Shown: in pieces, positions 25,110 to 34,284 of the stretch
Layout of the letters: every line of letters begins with the position of its first letter
Numbering within the stretch: the stretch's first letter is position 1
Assembly: GCF_031846585.1 (NCBI RefSeq)
Contig: NZ_JAVRHK010000001.1
Coordinates: 186,001 to 250,000, forward strand
Length of the DNA stretch: 64,000 nucleotides
Direction of reading: 5' to 3'
Source of the DNA: Autumnicola musiva
Lineage (GTDB): Bacteria > Bacteroidota > Bacteroidia > Flavobacteriales > Flavobacteriaceae
The notes under the pieces: generated by a model
The model's database searches: none
Told to the model about the DNA's origin: nothing
Seen by the model: the letters and a program-made list of their open reading frames with translations, nothing else
Program-made: the position numbers and the translations under genes

Positions 25110-25594
25110 TTTTCCCGATTTCTCCTATATTTCACAGGTGGCGCAAGGCTATCTGGTGATATAGCATCTTCCCCTGGTAATTCTTTAATTGAATCACGAT
25201 GTATGGAATCCATCCTGGCTATGGAGTCTTCTATTCGCACTTCCTCCTCTCTTATAGAATCTCGTATCGTTTTAATTTTTTCCAGCCTTTCCTTTACCCG
25301 CTGAAAAATACCCTCATAAATGGTGAAATTTTCAGAATAATAATCGTTGCTTTCCTGAAACTGAAGACTGTCTATATTATATTTTTTATAGATGTAATTT
25401 TCCGGCTGTATTCCTGCTTCCTCAATTATATTTCGATTTAGATTTCTTGCCGACTGCAGAATGGATAATTCCGTAAGCACATCTACCATTTTATCTTCGC
25501 CAATAAGATTATCGGGCCTTTCAGTACGCTCAATATCCTGGCAGGCTGAAATTAACAGCAAACTTATAAATAGGACTGAGAGCTTTTTTTTCAT
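25106..25594 (-). CDS. DUF4296 lipoprotein
   Basis: A predicted lipoprotein of about 162 residues. The signal ends in the lipobox LLLISAC, followed by an all-helical charged region with the DUF4296 pattern (MVDVLTELSILQSARNL, then YIYKKYNIDSLQFQESNDYY) and a coiled-coil-like tail rich in DS repeats. ATG 25594 is chosen over TTG 25606: it lies one base after the dihydroorotase stop (TAATATG) and begins the signal peptide directly. It is cotranscribed with pyrC and a GT2 gene. Function of the family is not known. Confidence 0.85.
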   Translation of the reverse strand: MKKKLSVLFISLLLISACQDIERTERPDNLIGEDKMVDVLTELSILQSARNLNRNIIEEAGIQPENYIYKKYNIDSLQFQESNDYYSENFTIYEGIFQRVKERLEKIKTIRDSIREEEVRIEDSIARMDSIHRDSIKELPGEDAISPDSLAPPVKYRRNREN

Positions 25595-25595
25595 A

Positions 25596-26939
25596 TTATC
25601 GGTCAAACGTCAATCGTTCAGCTACCGGTGCAAAAGACTGGTGTTTAAAATTTCGGTAAACCAGACGGCCGTTCACGAAAGTATGGGTGATGCGCGATTT
25701 AAAAGTAGTCCCCTCAAAAGGAGACCATCCGCATTTATATAAAGTATTGTCCGGCTGTACTGCCCACGGCGCATTCAAATCCACAAGCACAAGATCGGCT
25801 TTGTAACCTTCTTTTATAAATCCGCGTTTTTCTATCTGAAACAAAATAGCCGGATTATGGCACATTTTTTCAACAATTTTCTCCAGACTTATTTTTTCCT
25901 GATGATACATTTGGAGAAGTGCCGGTAAGGCATGTTGCACCAGCGGCCCACCACTTGGCGCCTTGGTATAAACATTTTTCTTTTCTTCCCTGGTATGCGG
26001 AGCATGATCTGTAGCGATCACATCTATAAAATTATCTTTAACTGCCTGTAGTAAAGCATCTTTGTCTTTTTTTGTCTTTACGGCAGGATTCCATTTTATA
26101 AAAGTTCCTTTTTTAGCATAATCTGATTCATCAAACCAAAGATGATGAATACAAACCTCTGCAGTAATTTTTTTATCCTTTAGTGCTTTCTTATTACTGA
26201 AAAGCCCTATTTCCTTTGCAGTAGATACATGAAAAACATGAAGCCGTGCTCCGGTTTTTTTGGCGAGTGCCACTGCTTTGGAAGAAGATTTATAACAAGC
26301 TTCCTCACTACGTATTTTAGGATGCAATTCAATTGGAATATCGTCTCCATAACGTTCCACACATTCCTGCATGTTTTTTTTAATAATTGCCTCATCTTCA
26401 CAATGTGCGGCGATCATTAAAGGAGATTTGGCAAAAATTTGCTCCAGTGTTTTTTCATCATCCACCAACATATTTCCTGTAGATGACCCCAGAAATAATT
26501 TAAGTGCTGCTGTAGTTTTTGGATCAACTTTCAGGATTTCTTCCAAATTATCATTTGTTCCCCCAAACATAAAAGAGTAATTGGCGTAAGAAGATTCCTT
26601 AGCTAATTTAAATTTTTCTTCCAGAAGTTCTACAGTAGTGGTTTGTGGCAGCGTGTTGGGCATTTCAATAAAAGAGGTAATTCCTCCAGCCACTGCAGCC
26701 TTTGAACCTGTCTCAATGGATTCTTTGTGTGTTAAACCCGGCTCCCTGAAATGAACCTGGTCATCTATAAGCCCCGGCAAAAGGTAATTCCCTTCTGCAT
26801 CAAAAATATTCACATCCGGGGATTTTGCACTAATGCTCTCAGCTATTTCTACAATTATTCCATCTTCTATAAAAACATCGCCTTCTTTTATTTTACCTTC
26901 ATTTACGATCCTGGCGTTTTTTATCAAAACCTTTTTCAT
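25596..26939 (-). CDS. pyrC: Dihydroorotase
   Basis: Cyclises N-carbamoyl-aspartate to dihydroorotate in pyrimidine synthesis. The zinc site is visible as VHFREPG (HxR form at 63-65), AAHCEDE, LHVFHVSTA and VIATDHAPHT, the dihydroorotase signature. The length of 447 residues suits the class I (amidohydrolase) type. Its start overlaps the GT2 stop by 4 bp (ATGA) and it is followed by the DUF4296 lipoprotein gene, giving a three-gene leftward operon. Confidence 0.95.
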   Translation of the reverse strand: MKKVLIKNARIVNEGKIKEGDVFIEDGIIVEIAESISAKSPDVNIFDAEGNYLLPGLIDDQVHFREPGLTHKESIETGSKAAVAGGITSFIEMPNTLPQTTTVELLEEKFKLAKESSYANYSFMFGGTNDNLEEILKVDPKTTAALKLFLGSSTGNMLVDDEKTLEQIFAKSPLMIAAHCEDEAIIKKNMQECVERYGDDIPIELHPKIRSEEACYKSSSKAVALAKKTGARLHVFHVSTAKEIGLFSNKKALKDKKITAEVCIHHLWFDESDYAKKGTFIKWNPAVKTKKDKDALLQAVKDNFIDVIATDHAPHTREEKKNVYTKAPSGGPLVQHALPALLQMYHQEKISLEKIVEKMCHNPAILFQIEKRGFIKEGYKADLVLVDLNAPWAVQPDNTLYKCGWSPFEGTTFKSRITHTFVNGRLVYRNFKHQSFAPVAERLTFDR

Positions 26940-27670
26940 TGCACTTCAACCTTATTAAAAAGACTTTTAATCTTCATTTTTATTACCCCAAAAACAGCTT
27001 CAGAAATTATAGAGCTGCTCATTTTAGATGTTCCCTTTGTCCTATCGGTAAAAATTACCGGTACTTCTACAATTCTATATTTTAAAAGATGGGCCTTAAA
27101 TTTCATTTCAATTTGAAATGCATAACCCACAAATTGTATTTTATCTAAATTTATATTTTCCAGCACTTTTCTTTTGTAACAAACAAAGCCCGCCGTGGTA
27201 TCCTGAATATCCATTCCCGTAATAAAGCGCACATACCTGGAGGCCAGCCAGGACATTAATACCCTGCTCATTGGCCAGTTTATCACATTAACCCCGGTTT
27301 TATACCTGGAACCGATACTAACATCTGCACTATCCCTTCTGCATGCATTATAGAGTCTTACAAGATCATTGGGATTATGGGAAAAATCGGCATCCATTTC
27401 AAAAATATAATCATAATGCCGCTTCAGAGCCCATTTAAACCCGGCGATATATGCCGTTCCCAAACCAAGTTTGCCCTGTCTTTCTTCCAGAAATAGCAAC
27501 TCCGGGAATTCAGCCTGCAAAGTACGTACACTCGTTGCAGTACCATCGGGAGAATTATCATCAACCACCAAAATATGAAATTTACGCCGTTGAGAAAATA
27601 CATTCCTTATAATGCGTTCAATATTTTCAATTTCATTATAGGTGGGTATAATAATTATCCCTTTTACCAT
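26936..27670 (-). CDS. Polyprenol-phosphate mannosyltransferase-like GT2
   Basis: A 244-residue family 2 glycosyltransferase of the dolichol-phosphate mannose synthase type, which loads a sugar onto a polyprenyl phosphate at the membrane. The GT-A signatures are IIPTYNEIENIERI (6-19), VVDDNSPDGT (34-43), EMDADFSHNP (DxD, near 92-101) and the GSRY and ETTAGF-like QDTTAGFVCYK motifs. It lacks C-terminal membrane helices, as does the short Dpm1 form. It heads the pyrC-DUF4296 operon with a 4-bp overlap and is divergent from DUF4271. Confidence 0.92.
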   Translation of the reverse strand: MVKGIIIIPTYNEIENIERIIRNVFSQRRKFHILVVDDNSPDGTATSVRTLQAEFPELLFLEERQGKLGLGTAYIAGFKWALKRHYDYIFEMDADFSHNPNDLVRLYNACRRDSADVSIGSRYKTGVNVINWPMSRVLMSWLASRYVRFITGMDIQDTTAGFVCYKRKVLENINLDKIQFVGYAFQIEMKFKAHLLKYRIVEVPVIFTDRTKGTSKMSSSIISEAVFGVIKMKIKSLFNKVEVQ

Positions 27671-27750
27671 CCCGGAAAATTTTGCACAAATGTAGACATT
27701 TTAACTAATGCTTTCCCTTGTAACAAGCCCAAGTTTTTCCACCAATATTA

Positions 27751-27758
27751 TACATTTG
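27751..27758 (+). promoter_or_regulatory. -7 element upstream of DUF4271-hemD
   Basis: TACATTTG matches TAnnTTTG perfectly and lies 13 bases before the TTG start of the DUF4271 gene, implying a very short leader. No good -33 element is seen. Confidence 0.5.
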
Positions 27759-27771
27759 TAAAAAAATACCC

Positions 27772-28440
27772 TTGCAAGCAATAGAAAGACAAGTAGATTC
27801 TACAGATTGGATAACAATAATACTTGTGGCCTGCATTCTGTTGCTTGCCATAATAAGGAATGGTTATCCACAGCGTCTCAGAGAGTTCCTGTCATTACTG
27901 ACGTCCAACAAATTTATGATGTTTAGAGGAAAAGAGAACAATGCTTTTCATCCTTTTAACATATTATTGTTTACAGTAAACATGGCAGTTGTATCCCTTT
28001 TCCTGTTCATGCTTTTCACTTTTTTTGTGGACAAAGCAGAAGAATTTTCTCCGGTAATTTTATACATTAGAATCGCCACGGGATATACCTGCTTTGTGAT
28101 GGTAAAAACAGGTGTGGAAAAAATAATTGCCAATATCTTTCAGCTGGACCAGCAAATGGATGATTATATCTTCAGGAAGCTGGGTTACAGGAATTTCCTT
28201 TCTCTTTTTCTTTTTTCCGCAGTTATAATGTTAACCTATACCATTAGTCCCACCCGTAATATCTTATATGGTCTGCTGCTGTTTCTGCTCGTAAGCAACG
28301 CTATATCTATGGTTATGGTCATAAAGCAAAATCAACGGATAGTTTCACAGCAGTTGTTTTATTTTATTTTGTACCTTTGCGCTCTCGAAATTGCCCCTTA
28401 TATTATTTTGTACAAGCTATTTACAGATAATTGGGGATAA
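27772..28440 (+). CDS. DUF4271 integral membrane protein
   Basis: A 222-residue polytopic membrane protein with about six helices (roughly 14-28, 63-84, 95-112, 140-160, 165-185 and 197-216). The family feature near the end, LCALEIAPYIILYKLF, is present. The start is TTG. It is followed after 15 bp by hemD, a pairing common in Flavobacteriaceae. Function is unknown. Confidence 0.85.
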   Translation: MQAIERQVDSTDWITIILVACILLLAIIRNGYPQRLREFLSLLTSNKFMMFRGKENNAFHPFNILLFTVNMAVVSLFLFMLFTFFVDKAEEFSPVILYIRIATGYTCFVMVKTGVEKIIANIFQLDQQMDDYIFRKLGYRNFLSLFLFSAVIMLTYTISPTRNILYGLLLFLLVSNAISMVMVIKQNQRIVSQQLFYFILYLCALEIAPYIILYKLFTDNWG

Positions 28441-28455
28441 AATAAAGACCGATAT

Positions 28456-29202
28456 ATGAAAGTGAAAACAATTTTGATTTCTCAACCTGAACCTAAAGTA
28501 GAAAACTCTCCATATTTTGAGCTTGAGGAAAAACAAAAAGTAAAAATTGATTTCATCCCTTTTATACATGTTGAAGGCGTGCCATCTAAAGAAGTAAGAC
28601 AGCAAAAAATAGATCTTACCAAATACACCGCCATCATCTTAACCAGTAGAAACGCCGTAGACCACTTCTTTAGAATTGCTGAAGAAATGCGTTATAAAGT
28701 GCCCGATACCCTTAAATACTTTTGCCTTAGTGAAGCCGTAGCCTATTATCTTCAGAAATATGTTGTTTACAGAAAACGGAAAATATATGTAGGAAAGAGA
28801 ACTTTTGCTGAACTTTCCCCGCTTATTAAGAAATATAAAAGTGAAAAGTTTTTACTTCCTTCATCTGATATGCTGAAGCCTGATGTTCCTAAAACCCTTA
28901 ATAAATTGGGGGTAGAATGGCAAAAAGCAGTGCTTTATCGAACTGTGGTAAGTGATTTGTCTGATTTGAGGGAGGTGACATATGATATTCTTGTATTTTT
29001 TAGCCCTAGCGGTATAAAATCCCTTTTTGAAAATTTCCCTGATTTTGAACAAAAAGAAACACGAATAGCTGTTTTTGGAAATACTACCATTAAGGCCGCC
29101 AAAGAACACGGTCTAACCGTTAATATTAAGGCACCAACAGCAGAAACACCTTCGATGACCATGGCACTTGACAAGTATATTGCTCAGGTAAATAAGAAAT
29201 AA
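28456..29202 (+). CDS. hemD: Uroporphyrinogen-III synthase
   Basis: Closes and inverts ring D of hydroxymethylbilane to make uroporphyrinogen III in haem synthesis. The 248-residue protein shows the weakly conserved HemD pattern: ILISQPEP at the start, IILTSRNAVDHFF (about 55-67), the central LPSSD, and VFFSPSGIKSLFE and IAVFGNTTIKAAKEHG in the second half. It is cotranscribed with DUF4271. The typical Bacteroidota form matches well. Confidence 0.88.
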   Translation: MKVKTILISQPEPKVENSPYFELEEKQKVKIDFIPFIHVEGVPSKEVRQQKIDLTKYTAIILTSRNAVDHFFRIAEEMRYKVPDTLKYFCLSEAVAYYLQKYVVYRKRKIYVGKRTFAELSPLIKKYKSEKFLLPSSDMLKPDVPKTLNKLGVEWQKAVLYRTVVSDLSDLREVTYDILVFFSPSGIKSLFENFPDFEQKETRIAVFGNTTIKAAKEHGLTVNIKAPTAETPSMTMALDKYIAQVNKK

Positions 29203-29330
29203 CTTTTTTAGAGTTCCCGGGTTGGCTGTAAAGGTTCAGGAATTTTAAGCTGTAGACTGGAAATCTAGAATTGGAGGTCACACCTCATATTTTTTATATG
29301 TCAACTGCCCACTCCTCACTTTAATCATTA

Positions 29331-29370
29331 AAAAATCCGGCATCTTTCTAAAAATACCGGATTTTTGTTT
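29331..29370. terminator. Bidirectional terminator between hemD and pckA
   Basis: Perfect 10-bp stem AAAAATCCGG / CCGGATTTTT with a 16-base loop and a T-rich tail on both strands, placed between two convergent genes. Confidence 0.85.
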
Positions 29371-29384
29371 TCAACTAATTAAAC

Positions 29385-30983
29385 TCAAACAACAGGTCCT
29401 CCATTTATAATTTCCTTATTTGCAAAGCTTTTGTACTGCCTGAAATTAGATTTAAATGAAGATGCCAATTCTCTAACTTTGTGATCATAATTCTCTTTAT
29501 TGCTCCATGTGTTACGTGGGTTAAGAACTTCAGATGGCACATTATTACAGGTTAAAGGTATGTGTAAACCAAAGACATCATGCGTTTCAAATTCAACATT
29601 ATCAAGTTTTCCTTCCAGAGCAGCACTTATCATTGCCCTGGTATAATGCAATTTCATACGGCTTCCGGTACCATATGATCCTCCTGTCCAGCCGGTATTT
29701 ACCAGCCATACATTTACATTGGCATCTTTCATCTTTTTGATAAGCATTTCAGCATAACGCGTGGGATGCAGCGGCATAAAAGGTGCCCCAAAACAGGCTG
29801 AAAAACTTGGCACAGGCTCGTCTATTCCCGCCTCTGTTCCCGCTACTTTAGCCGTATAACCGCTAATAAAATGGTAGGCAGCCTGGCCGGGTGTTAATTT
29901 GCTGATAGGAGGCAAAACACCAAAAGCATCGGCAGTAAGGAAGAAAACATTCTTAGGATTTTCCCCAACCGAAGATTCCTGAATTTTATTAATATAGTCT
30001 ATAGGATAGCTCACCCGTGTATTAGGTGTTATTGAAGTACTTTTAAAATCTACATTTCCTTTTTTATCTAATATCACATTTTCCAGAATTGCCCCGGGTT
30101 TTATAGCGTTAAAGATTTCCGATTCGTTTTCTTCAGTGAGATTAATGACCTTTGCATAGCAACCGCCTTCAAAATTAAAGATGGTATTTTCCGGGGTCCA
30201 GCCGTGTTCATCATCTCCTATCAATTTTCTCTCAGGATCTGCTGAAAGGGTTGTTTTTCCGGTTCCGGACAAACCGAAGAAAATAGCAGTATCCTCTGCT
30301 TCACCTACATTGGCTGAACAGTGCATGGGTAAAGTCTTATGGTACATTGGCAGGATAAAATTAAGTGCTGAAAAAATCCCTTTCTTTATCTCTCCCGTAT
30401 AGCCTGTACCTCCAATTAAGACTATCTTTTTCTTAAAATTAAGTATCGCGAAGTTTCCCTGGCGCGTCCCGTCAGTCTCAGGATCAGCCTGAAATCCCGG
30501 CGCATTAATAATACTCCATTCCTGCTCAAAACTTTCCAGTTCCCCCTCATCAGGCCTCAAAAACATATTGTAGGCAAACATATTAGACCAGGGATATTCT
30601 GTAATTGCCCTAATGTTCATGCGGTAATTTTCATCTGCACAGGCATAGGCATCCCGAACATAAACCTCCTTACCCGAAAGATATGTTGTTACTTTCTTAT
30701 ATAAATGGTCAAATTTGTCTTCTTCAAAAGGAATATTAATGTCTCCCCACCAAACATCATCTTTGGTAACTTCATCTTTAACTATAAAGCGGTCTTTGGG
30801 AGAACGGCCTGTAAACCTCCCTGTATTTACTGCTAAAGCTCCTGAACCGGCTTCTACGCCCTCTCCCTTTTTGATTGTTTCATTATGAAGCTCCTGTGGA
30901 GACAATTGATATTTAATTTTAGCATCCTGAATTCCGTAAGCTTCTAACGAAATCGTTTTCGTAGTTTGAGTGTTAGCAAACAT
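29385..30983 (-). CDS. pckA: ATP-dependent phosphoenolpyruvate carboxykinase
   Basis: Converts oxaloacetate and ATP to phosphoenolpyruvate, CO2 and ADP, the entry to gluconeogenesis. The 532-residue length fits the ATP-type enzyme. The P-loop GLSGTGKTTLS, the metal-binding region IGDDEHGWTPENTIFNFEGGC (split here: IGDDEHGW and NFEGGC) and the VNTGWTGG motif are all present. It is transcribed alone; a TAATTTTG -7 element lies 32 bp upstream. Confidence 0.97.
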   Translation of the reverse strand: MFANTQTTKTISLEAYGIQDAKIKYQLSPQELHNETIKKGEGVEAGSGALAVNTGRFTGRSPKDRFIVKDEVTKDDVWWGDINIPFEEDKFDHLYKKVTTYLSGKEVYVRDAYACADENYRMNIRAITEYPWSNMFAYNMFLRPDEGELESFEQEWSIINAPGFQADPETDGTRQGNFAILNFKKKIVLIGGTGYTGEIKKGIFSALNFILPMYHKTLPMHCSANVGEAEDTAIFFGLSGTGKTTLSADPERKLIGDDEHGWTPENTIFNFEGGCYAKVINLTEENESEIFNAIKPGAILENVILDKKGNVDFKSTSITPNTRVSYPIDYINKIQESSVGENPKNVFFLTADAFGVLPPISKLTPGQAAYHFISGYTAKVAGTEAGIDEPVPSFSACFGAPFMPLHPTRYAEMLIKKMKDANVNVWLVNTGWTGGSYGTGSRMKLHYTRAMISAALEGKLDNVEFETHDVFGLHIPLTCNNVPSEVLNPRNTWSNKENYDHKVRELASSFKSNFRQYKSFANKEIINGGPVV

Positions 30984-31014
30984 AATTTGAATTTTGTGTG
31001 GTTTATTACTGTTA

Positions 31015-31022
31015 CAAAATTA
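31015..31022 (-). promoter_or_regulatory. -7 element of the pckA promoter
   Basis: Minus-strand TAATTTTG matches TAnnTTTG and lies 32 bases before the pckA ATG. A -33 element was not evident. Confidence 0.5.
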
Positions 31023-31058
31023 GAAATCTTTATGTACCGGAAAGCTTATATGGCTGTT

Positions 31059-31448
31059 TTATTTCTTTTTTAACTTTAAAATGCTTATTAGTACCAGAAG
31101 CCATCCAATTATTAGTAAGCTTCCACCAAGTGGTGTAACTAAAGCTATACTTCTAAAGTCAATATTTGTAAGATTATTAGTGGCTAAGAGATAAATTGAT
31201 CCGGAAAAAAAAGTTATACCGAATACCAAAAGGTAAAAAGTAGCATCCTTCAACTTTTGCGAAAGGAAATTCCATCCTCCTAATATTAGTAAAAATAAAG
31301 CATGGTACATTTGATATTTCACTCCCGTTTCAAAAGACTGAAAGGATTCCTGAGATATGAGCGGCTTAAGCCCATGGGCAGCGAAAGCTCCAATAATAAC
31401 TCCTAAAAGACCGAAAATGGCTCCCGCAATAAGAAACTTTTTATTCAT
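31059..31448 (-). CDS. DUF423 membrane protein
   Basis: A 129-residue membrane protein of the DUF423 family with four helices. The hallmark start MNKKFLIAGAIFG followed by GAFAAHGLKP and GVKYQMYHALFLL is present. ATG 31448 is chosen because the family begins exactly there; the longer frame from 31499 adds 17 residues. Function of the family is unknown. Upstream lies a 427-bp gap. Confidence 0.88.
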   Translation of the reverse strand: MNKKFLIAGAIFGLLGVIIGAFAAHGLKPLISQESFQSFETGVKYQMYHALFLLILGGWNFLSQKLKDATFYLLVFGITFFSGSIYLLATNNLTNIDFRSIALVTPLGGSLLIIGWLLVLISILKLKKK

Positions 31449-31875
31449 CACAAAGTATTTCAGCATACTGAAGGTCCTGTTGAATTCCTGCAGATACAAA
31501 GTTTAATGATTTAAAGTACGCTGCACAAAACTAATTTAATTTATACAACAAATATTAAAATAATATCTGCAAAAATCATAATAAACCCTTTGCTGAACTG
31601 CCTGCAGCGGGATGAGTAATTCAAGAGATAAAGTGCCATAGCAAGAAGTTGACCTGGACGATCTTGTGTAGATAAAACTCCAGGTATCCGCAGCTACTTC
31701 AAAAACTAATTCTTCAGCAGAAAATTACAAGCCGGTTCTTCAGAACTATGGGTCATGATATCGATTTTAAAAGAAATATACAGCGAGTACTTATGCCATA
31801 ATATCCATGATGGATTAGAAATTAAAGTTGTGAAGCTAATTTCTTATTTTAGCTTTACAACCAAAACCTGCCAAT
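31449..31875. other. 427-bp gap between DUF423 and the Lrp regulator
   Basis: No intact gene. A plus-strand frame from ATG 31612 reads codon-like for about 50 codons but contains two TAG stops, so at best it is a gene remnant. The last 50 bp hold a 13-bp inverted repeat immediately before the Lrp gene. Otherwise the sequence shows nothing I can name. Confidence 0.4.
31827..31861 (+). promoter_or_regulatory. Inverted repeat before the Lrp/AsnC gene
   Basis: Arms GTTGTGAAGCTAA (31827-31839) and TTAGCTTTACAAC (31849-31861) pair with a single mismatch around a 9-base centre, ending 14 bases before the ATG. Position and symmetry suit an autoregulatory operator, since Lrp-family genes are often self-controlled. 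As an RNA it would also fold into a hairpin over the start region. Confidence 0.55.
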
Positions 31876-32346
31876 ATGAAAGTTGTTGATCAAAATGTAG
31901 TTATAGATGGTATAGACAAAACCATCTTAAGTGCTTTAATGGAAGATGCAAAAAAACCCATTCTTGAGATTGCCCGTAAAATTGGCATTACCGGAGCAGC
32001 CGTACATCAACGTTTAAGAAAGCTGGAAAAATCCGGCCTGATTGAAGGTTCTAAATTAATGATAGACCCGAGGATTCTTGGCTACAAAACAATGGCCTTT
32101 GTAGGCGTATATCTGGATAAAGCAGTAAGTAATCCAAGGGCGGTTAATCAATTAAGGGAAATCCCGGAAGTTATAGAATGCCACTACACCACGGGAAACT
32201 GGTCAATTTTTTTAAAAATCCTGTGTAAAGACAATGAACATCTAATGCAGGTGCTTAACAAAAACATTCAGGGTATAGAAGGCGTTTCAAGAACTGAAAC
32301 TTTTATTTCTCTAAATCAGCAAATAAAGCGACAAATTAAGATTTGA
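31876..32346 (+). CDS. Lrp/AsnC-family transcriptional regulator
   Basis: A 156-residue feast/famine-type regulator. The N-terminal winged helix reads IDKTILSALMEDAKKPILEIARKIGI followed by AVHQRLRKLEKSGLI (split across two segments of the domain). The C-terminal RAM ligand-binding domain spans about 75-150 (MAFVGVYLDKA, ECHYTTGNWSIFLKI). A strong inverted repeat just upstream suggests autoregulation. Target genes and ligand are unknown. Confidence 0.93.
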   Translation: MKVVDQNVVIDGIDKTILSALMEDAKKPILEIARKIGITGAAVHQRLRKLEKSGLIEGSKLMIDPRILGYKTMAFVGVYLDKAVSNPRAVNQLREIPEVIECHYTTGNWSIFLKILCKDNEHLMQVLNKNIQGIEGVSRTETFISLNQQIKRQIKI

Positions 32347-32387
32347 TATTTGTATTTATTCTAAATAAGAATTAAGTTTGCCCTGCC

Positions 32388-32702
32388 ATGAAGCGATTAT
32401 ATTCTTCTCAATACTTTACATCTTTTCAGTGCGACAGGGGCCGCTGCTTTTATGTAGATTTTAATCATAAAACAGTAAAATTTAGCTTTTGCCAGCTTCT
32501 GGCATTTCGCCAACAGGTGAAAAATATAAATCCGAAATCCCACTTTAACGGAGAAAATAAACATGGTTTTGAAATTCTTATGCTTTGTAACCGTGAGCAT
32601 ATTTTTATTCTGGACACTGTAGATATACTTGATCTTCAGGAGTTAGTTATTGGAACATTTGGAATGCTCGAGCTTAATTCTATCCTTAGTACGAGCGTTT
32701 AA
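32388..32702 (+). CDS. Small hypothetical protein (DUF6686-like)
   Basis: A 104-residue acidic/aromatic protein with cysteines at the start (FQCDRGRCFYVDF), a FSFCQLLAFRQQV helix and a C-terminal ILDTVDILDLQELV. It resembles the small Bacteroidota DUF6686-type proteins in layout, but I am not certain of the family. The ATG is 42 bases after the Lrp stop, so the two may share a transcript. No function can be assigned. Confidence 0.6.
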   Translation: MKRLYSSQYFTSFQCDRGRCFYVDFNHKTVKFSFCQLLAFRQQVKNINPKSHFNGENKHGFEILMLCNREHIFILDTVDILDLQELVIGTFGMLELNSILSTSV

Positions 32703-32794
32703 ACCCTATTTCTTCAATTGATTTAGATTACTTCTAAATTTATTAGGCAATTAGGCACATACCTGCTTTTTCATTAAATTTATAAAAAAGTAAT

Positions 32795-33316
32795 ATGAAA
32801 GATCTTGTAAGACAAAAATTGAGCATTCATGTGGAAGTCATGGATCTTCTTAATAACCAAATCAGGAAAGAAGCACAATCTTCTTCGGCATATCTTGCCA
32901 TGGCCTCCTGGTGTGATCATAATGGCCTTATCTATAGTGCTGAGTTTTTCTATGCACAAGCTGCTGAAGAAAGGGAGCATATGATGAAGATTTTCCGCTT
33001 TATCAATGATAATGGTGGTACGGCATATTCCCCGGAAGTTTCAAATATTCTCCATGAATACAATTCTCTGGAAGAAATTTTTGAATCTGCGCTGGACCAG
33101 GAAATTGCCATCACAAAATCCATCCATAACATAGTTTACAAGTGCAGAAAGATTCAGGATCTTACCACCGAAACATTTTTACAGTGGTTTGTAAAAGAAC
33201 AAATGGAAGAAGAACAAATGATGAGACGTGCCCTGGAATTGTTTGATCTAATTGATGCTAACAATAAACCCGGGTTAAAGTTAATCGACGAAAGAATCCC
33301 CCAAATCAGGGAATAA
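32795..33316 (+). CDS. ftnA: Ferritin (iron storage)
   Basis: Stores iron as a ferric mineral inside a 24-subunit shell. The 173-residue four-helix bundle has the ferroxidase ligands in order: E in NNQIRKEAQSSSAYL, the EEREHMM cluster (58-64) and the QMEEEQ run of helix 4 (about 137-142). No haem-binding Met is obvious, so it is ferritin rather than bacterioferritin. It is followed by a strong terminator and stands as a single gene. Confidence 0.93.
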   Translation: MKDLVRQKLSIHVEVMDLLNNQIRKEAQSSSAYLAMASWCDHNGLIYSAEFFYAQAAEEREHMMKIFRFINDNGGTAYSPEVSNILHEYNSLEEIFESALDQEIAITKSIHNIVYKCRKIQDLTTETFLQWFVKEQMEEEQMMRRALELFDLIDANNKPGLKLIDERIPQIRE

Positions 33317-33336
33317 TATAAACCTGTTATAACAGT

Positions 33337-33366
33337 AAAAGGCTGCATTTTCTGCAGCCTTTTTTG
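33337..33366 (+). terminator. Ferritin terminator
   Basis: Stem AAAAGGCTGCA / TGCAGCCTTTT with a 5-base loop and a TTTTT tail, 20 bp after the ferritin stop. Confidence 0.9.
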
Positions 33367-33406
33367 TTGTTTATGGTACCATCCATTACCTTATTTGAAC
33401 AATCCC

Positions 33407-34096
33407 TTAGTCTCTTCCTCCCATATAAATACTAAGGAAGTAAAGCAAGGTAGCTAAAGAACCAATTGCCGCCACCACATAAGTCCTGGCAGCCCACTTT
33501 AACGAATCTTCAGCAGCTTCATGTTCCTGCCGGCTTAGCATGTTTTCAGTTTCAAGCCACACCAGTGCCCGCTTACTTGCATCATATTCCACTGGAAGTG
33601 TAATAAAGCTGAATAAAGTTCCCAAACCAAACATAATTATACCAATCAATAATATGGTACTCCCCATGGCAGTGGTTACCATTAGCATAAGACCTCCAAA
33701 AATCACCCATTGAGACAATCGTGAAGCCACACTCACCACCGGCACCAGTTTGCTTCTCATTTGCAACCAGCTATATGCCTTTGCGTGCTGAACGGCATGA
33801 CCACACTCATGCGCAGCAACCGCAGCCGCTGCAGCATTATGCTGGGAGTACACACCCTCGCTTAAATTGATGGTTTTTTTACTGGGGTTGTAATGGTCAG
33901 TTAACATTCCCGGCGTAGAAATCACCTTTACGTCATAAATGCCATTATCATGAAGCATTTTTTCAGCAATTTCCTTTCCTGTCATCCCGTTCTGAAGATG
34001 AACCTTAGAGTATTTTTTAAACTTACTCTTCAATTTATTGCTCACGTACAAGCTCACAATAAATATTAATCCTGCAATTATATAATATCCAAACAT
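33407..34096 (-). CDS. YugP-type membrane zinc metallopeptidase
   Basis: A 229-residue inner-membrane protein of the neutral zinc metallopeptidase family (COG2738). An N-terminal helix (3-20) anchors it. The zinc site is AAHECGHAVQH (95-105, HExxH at 96-100), and two further helices lie at about 120-165, with a C-terminal helix near 205-224. The family is widespread in Bacteroidota and its substrate is unknown. It is convergent with ferritin. Confidence 0.9.
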   Translation of the reverse strand: MFGYYIIAGLIFIVSLYVSNKLKSKFKKYSKVHLQNGMTGKEIAEKMLHDNGIYDVKVISTPGMLTDHYNPSKKTINLSEGVYSQHNAAAAAVAAHECGHAVQHAKAYSWLQMRSKLVPVVSVASRLSQWVIFGGLMLMVTTAMGSTILLIGIIMFGLGTLFSFITLPVEYDASKRALVWLETENMLSRQEHEAAEDSLKWAARTYVVAAIGSLATLLYFLSIYMGGRD

Positions 34097-34284
34097 GTTT
34101 ATTCTTCTTGAATTATTAGCATTTAAGATAACAAAAATCCGGCCAATCCAATTCTTACCGCAAACATGTCAATTTGTTTCTGCCACAAGATTTAATCCTA
34201 AATGGAATTACATTCCTTTTATATATGTTATTTCTCAAACTAAGATATTATATATATTTGCATCAATCATTTATAAATCTCGCT

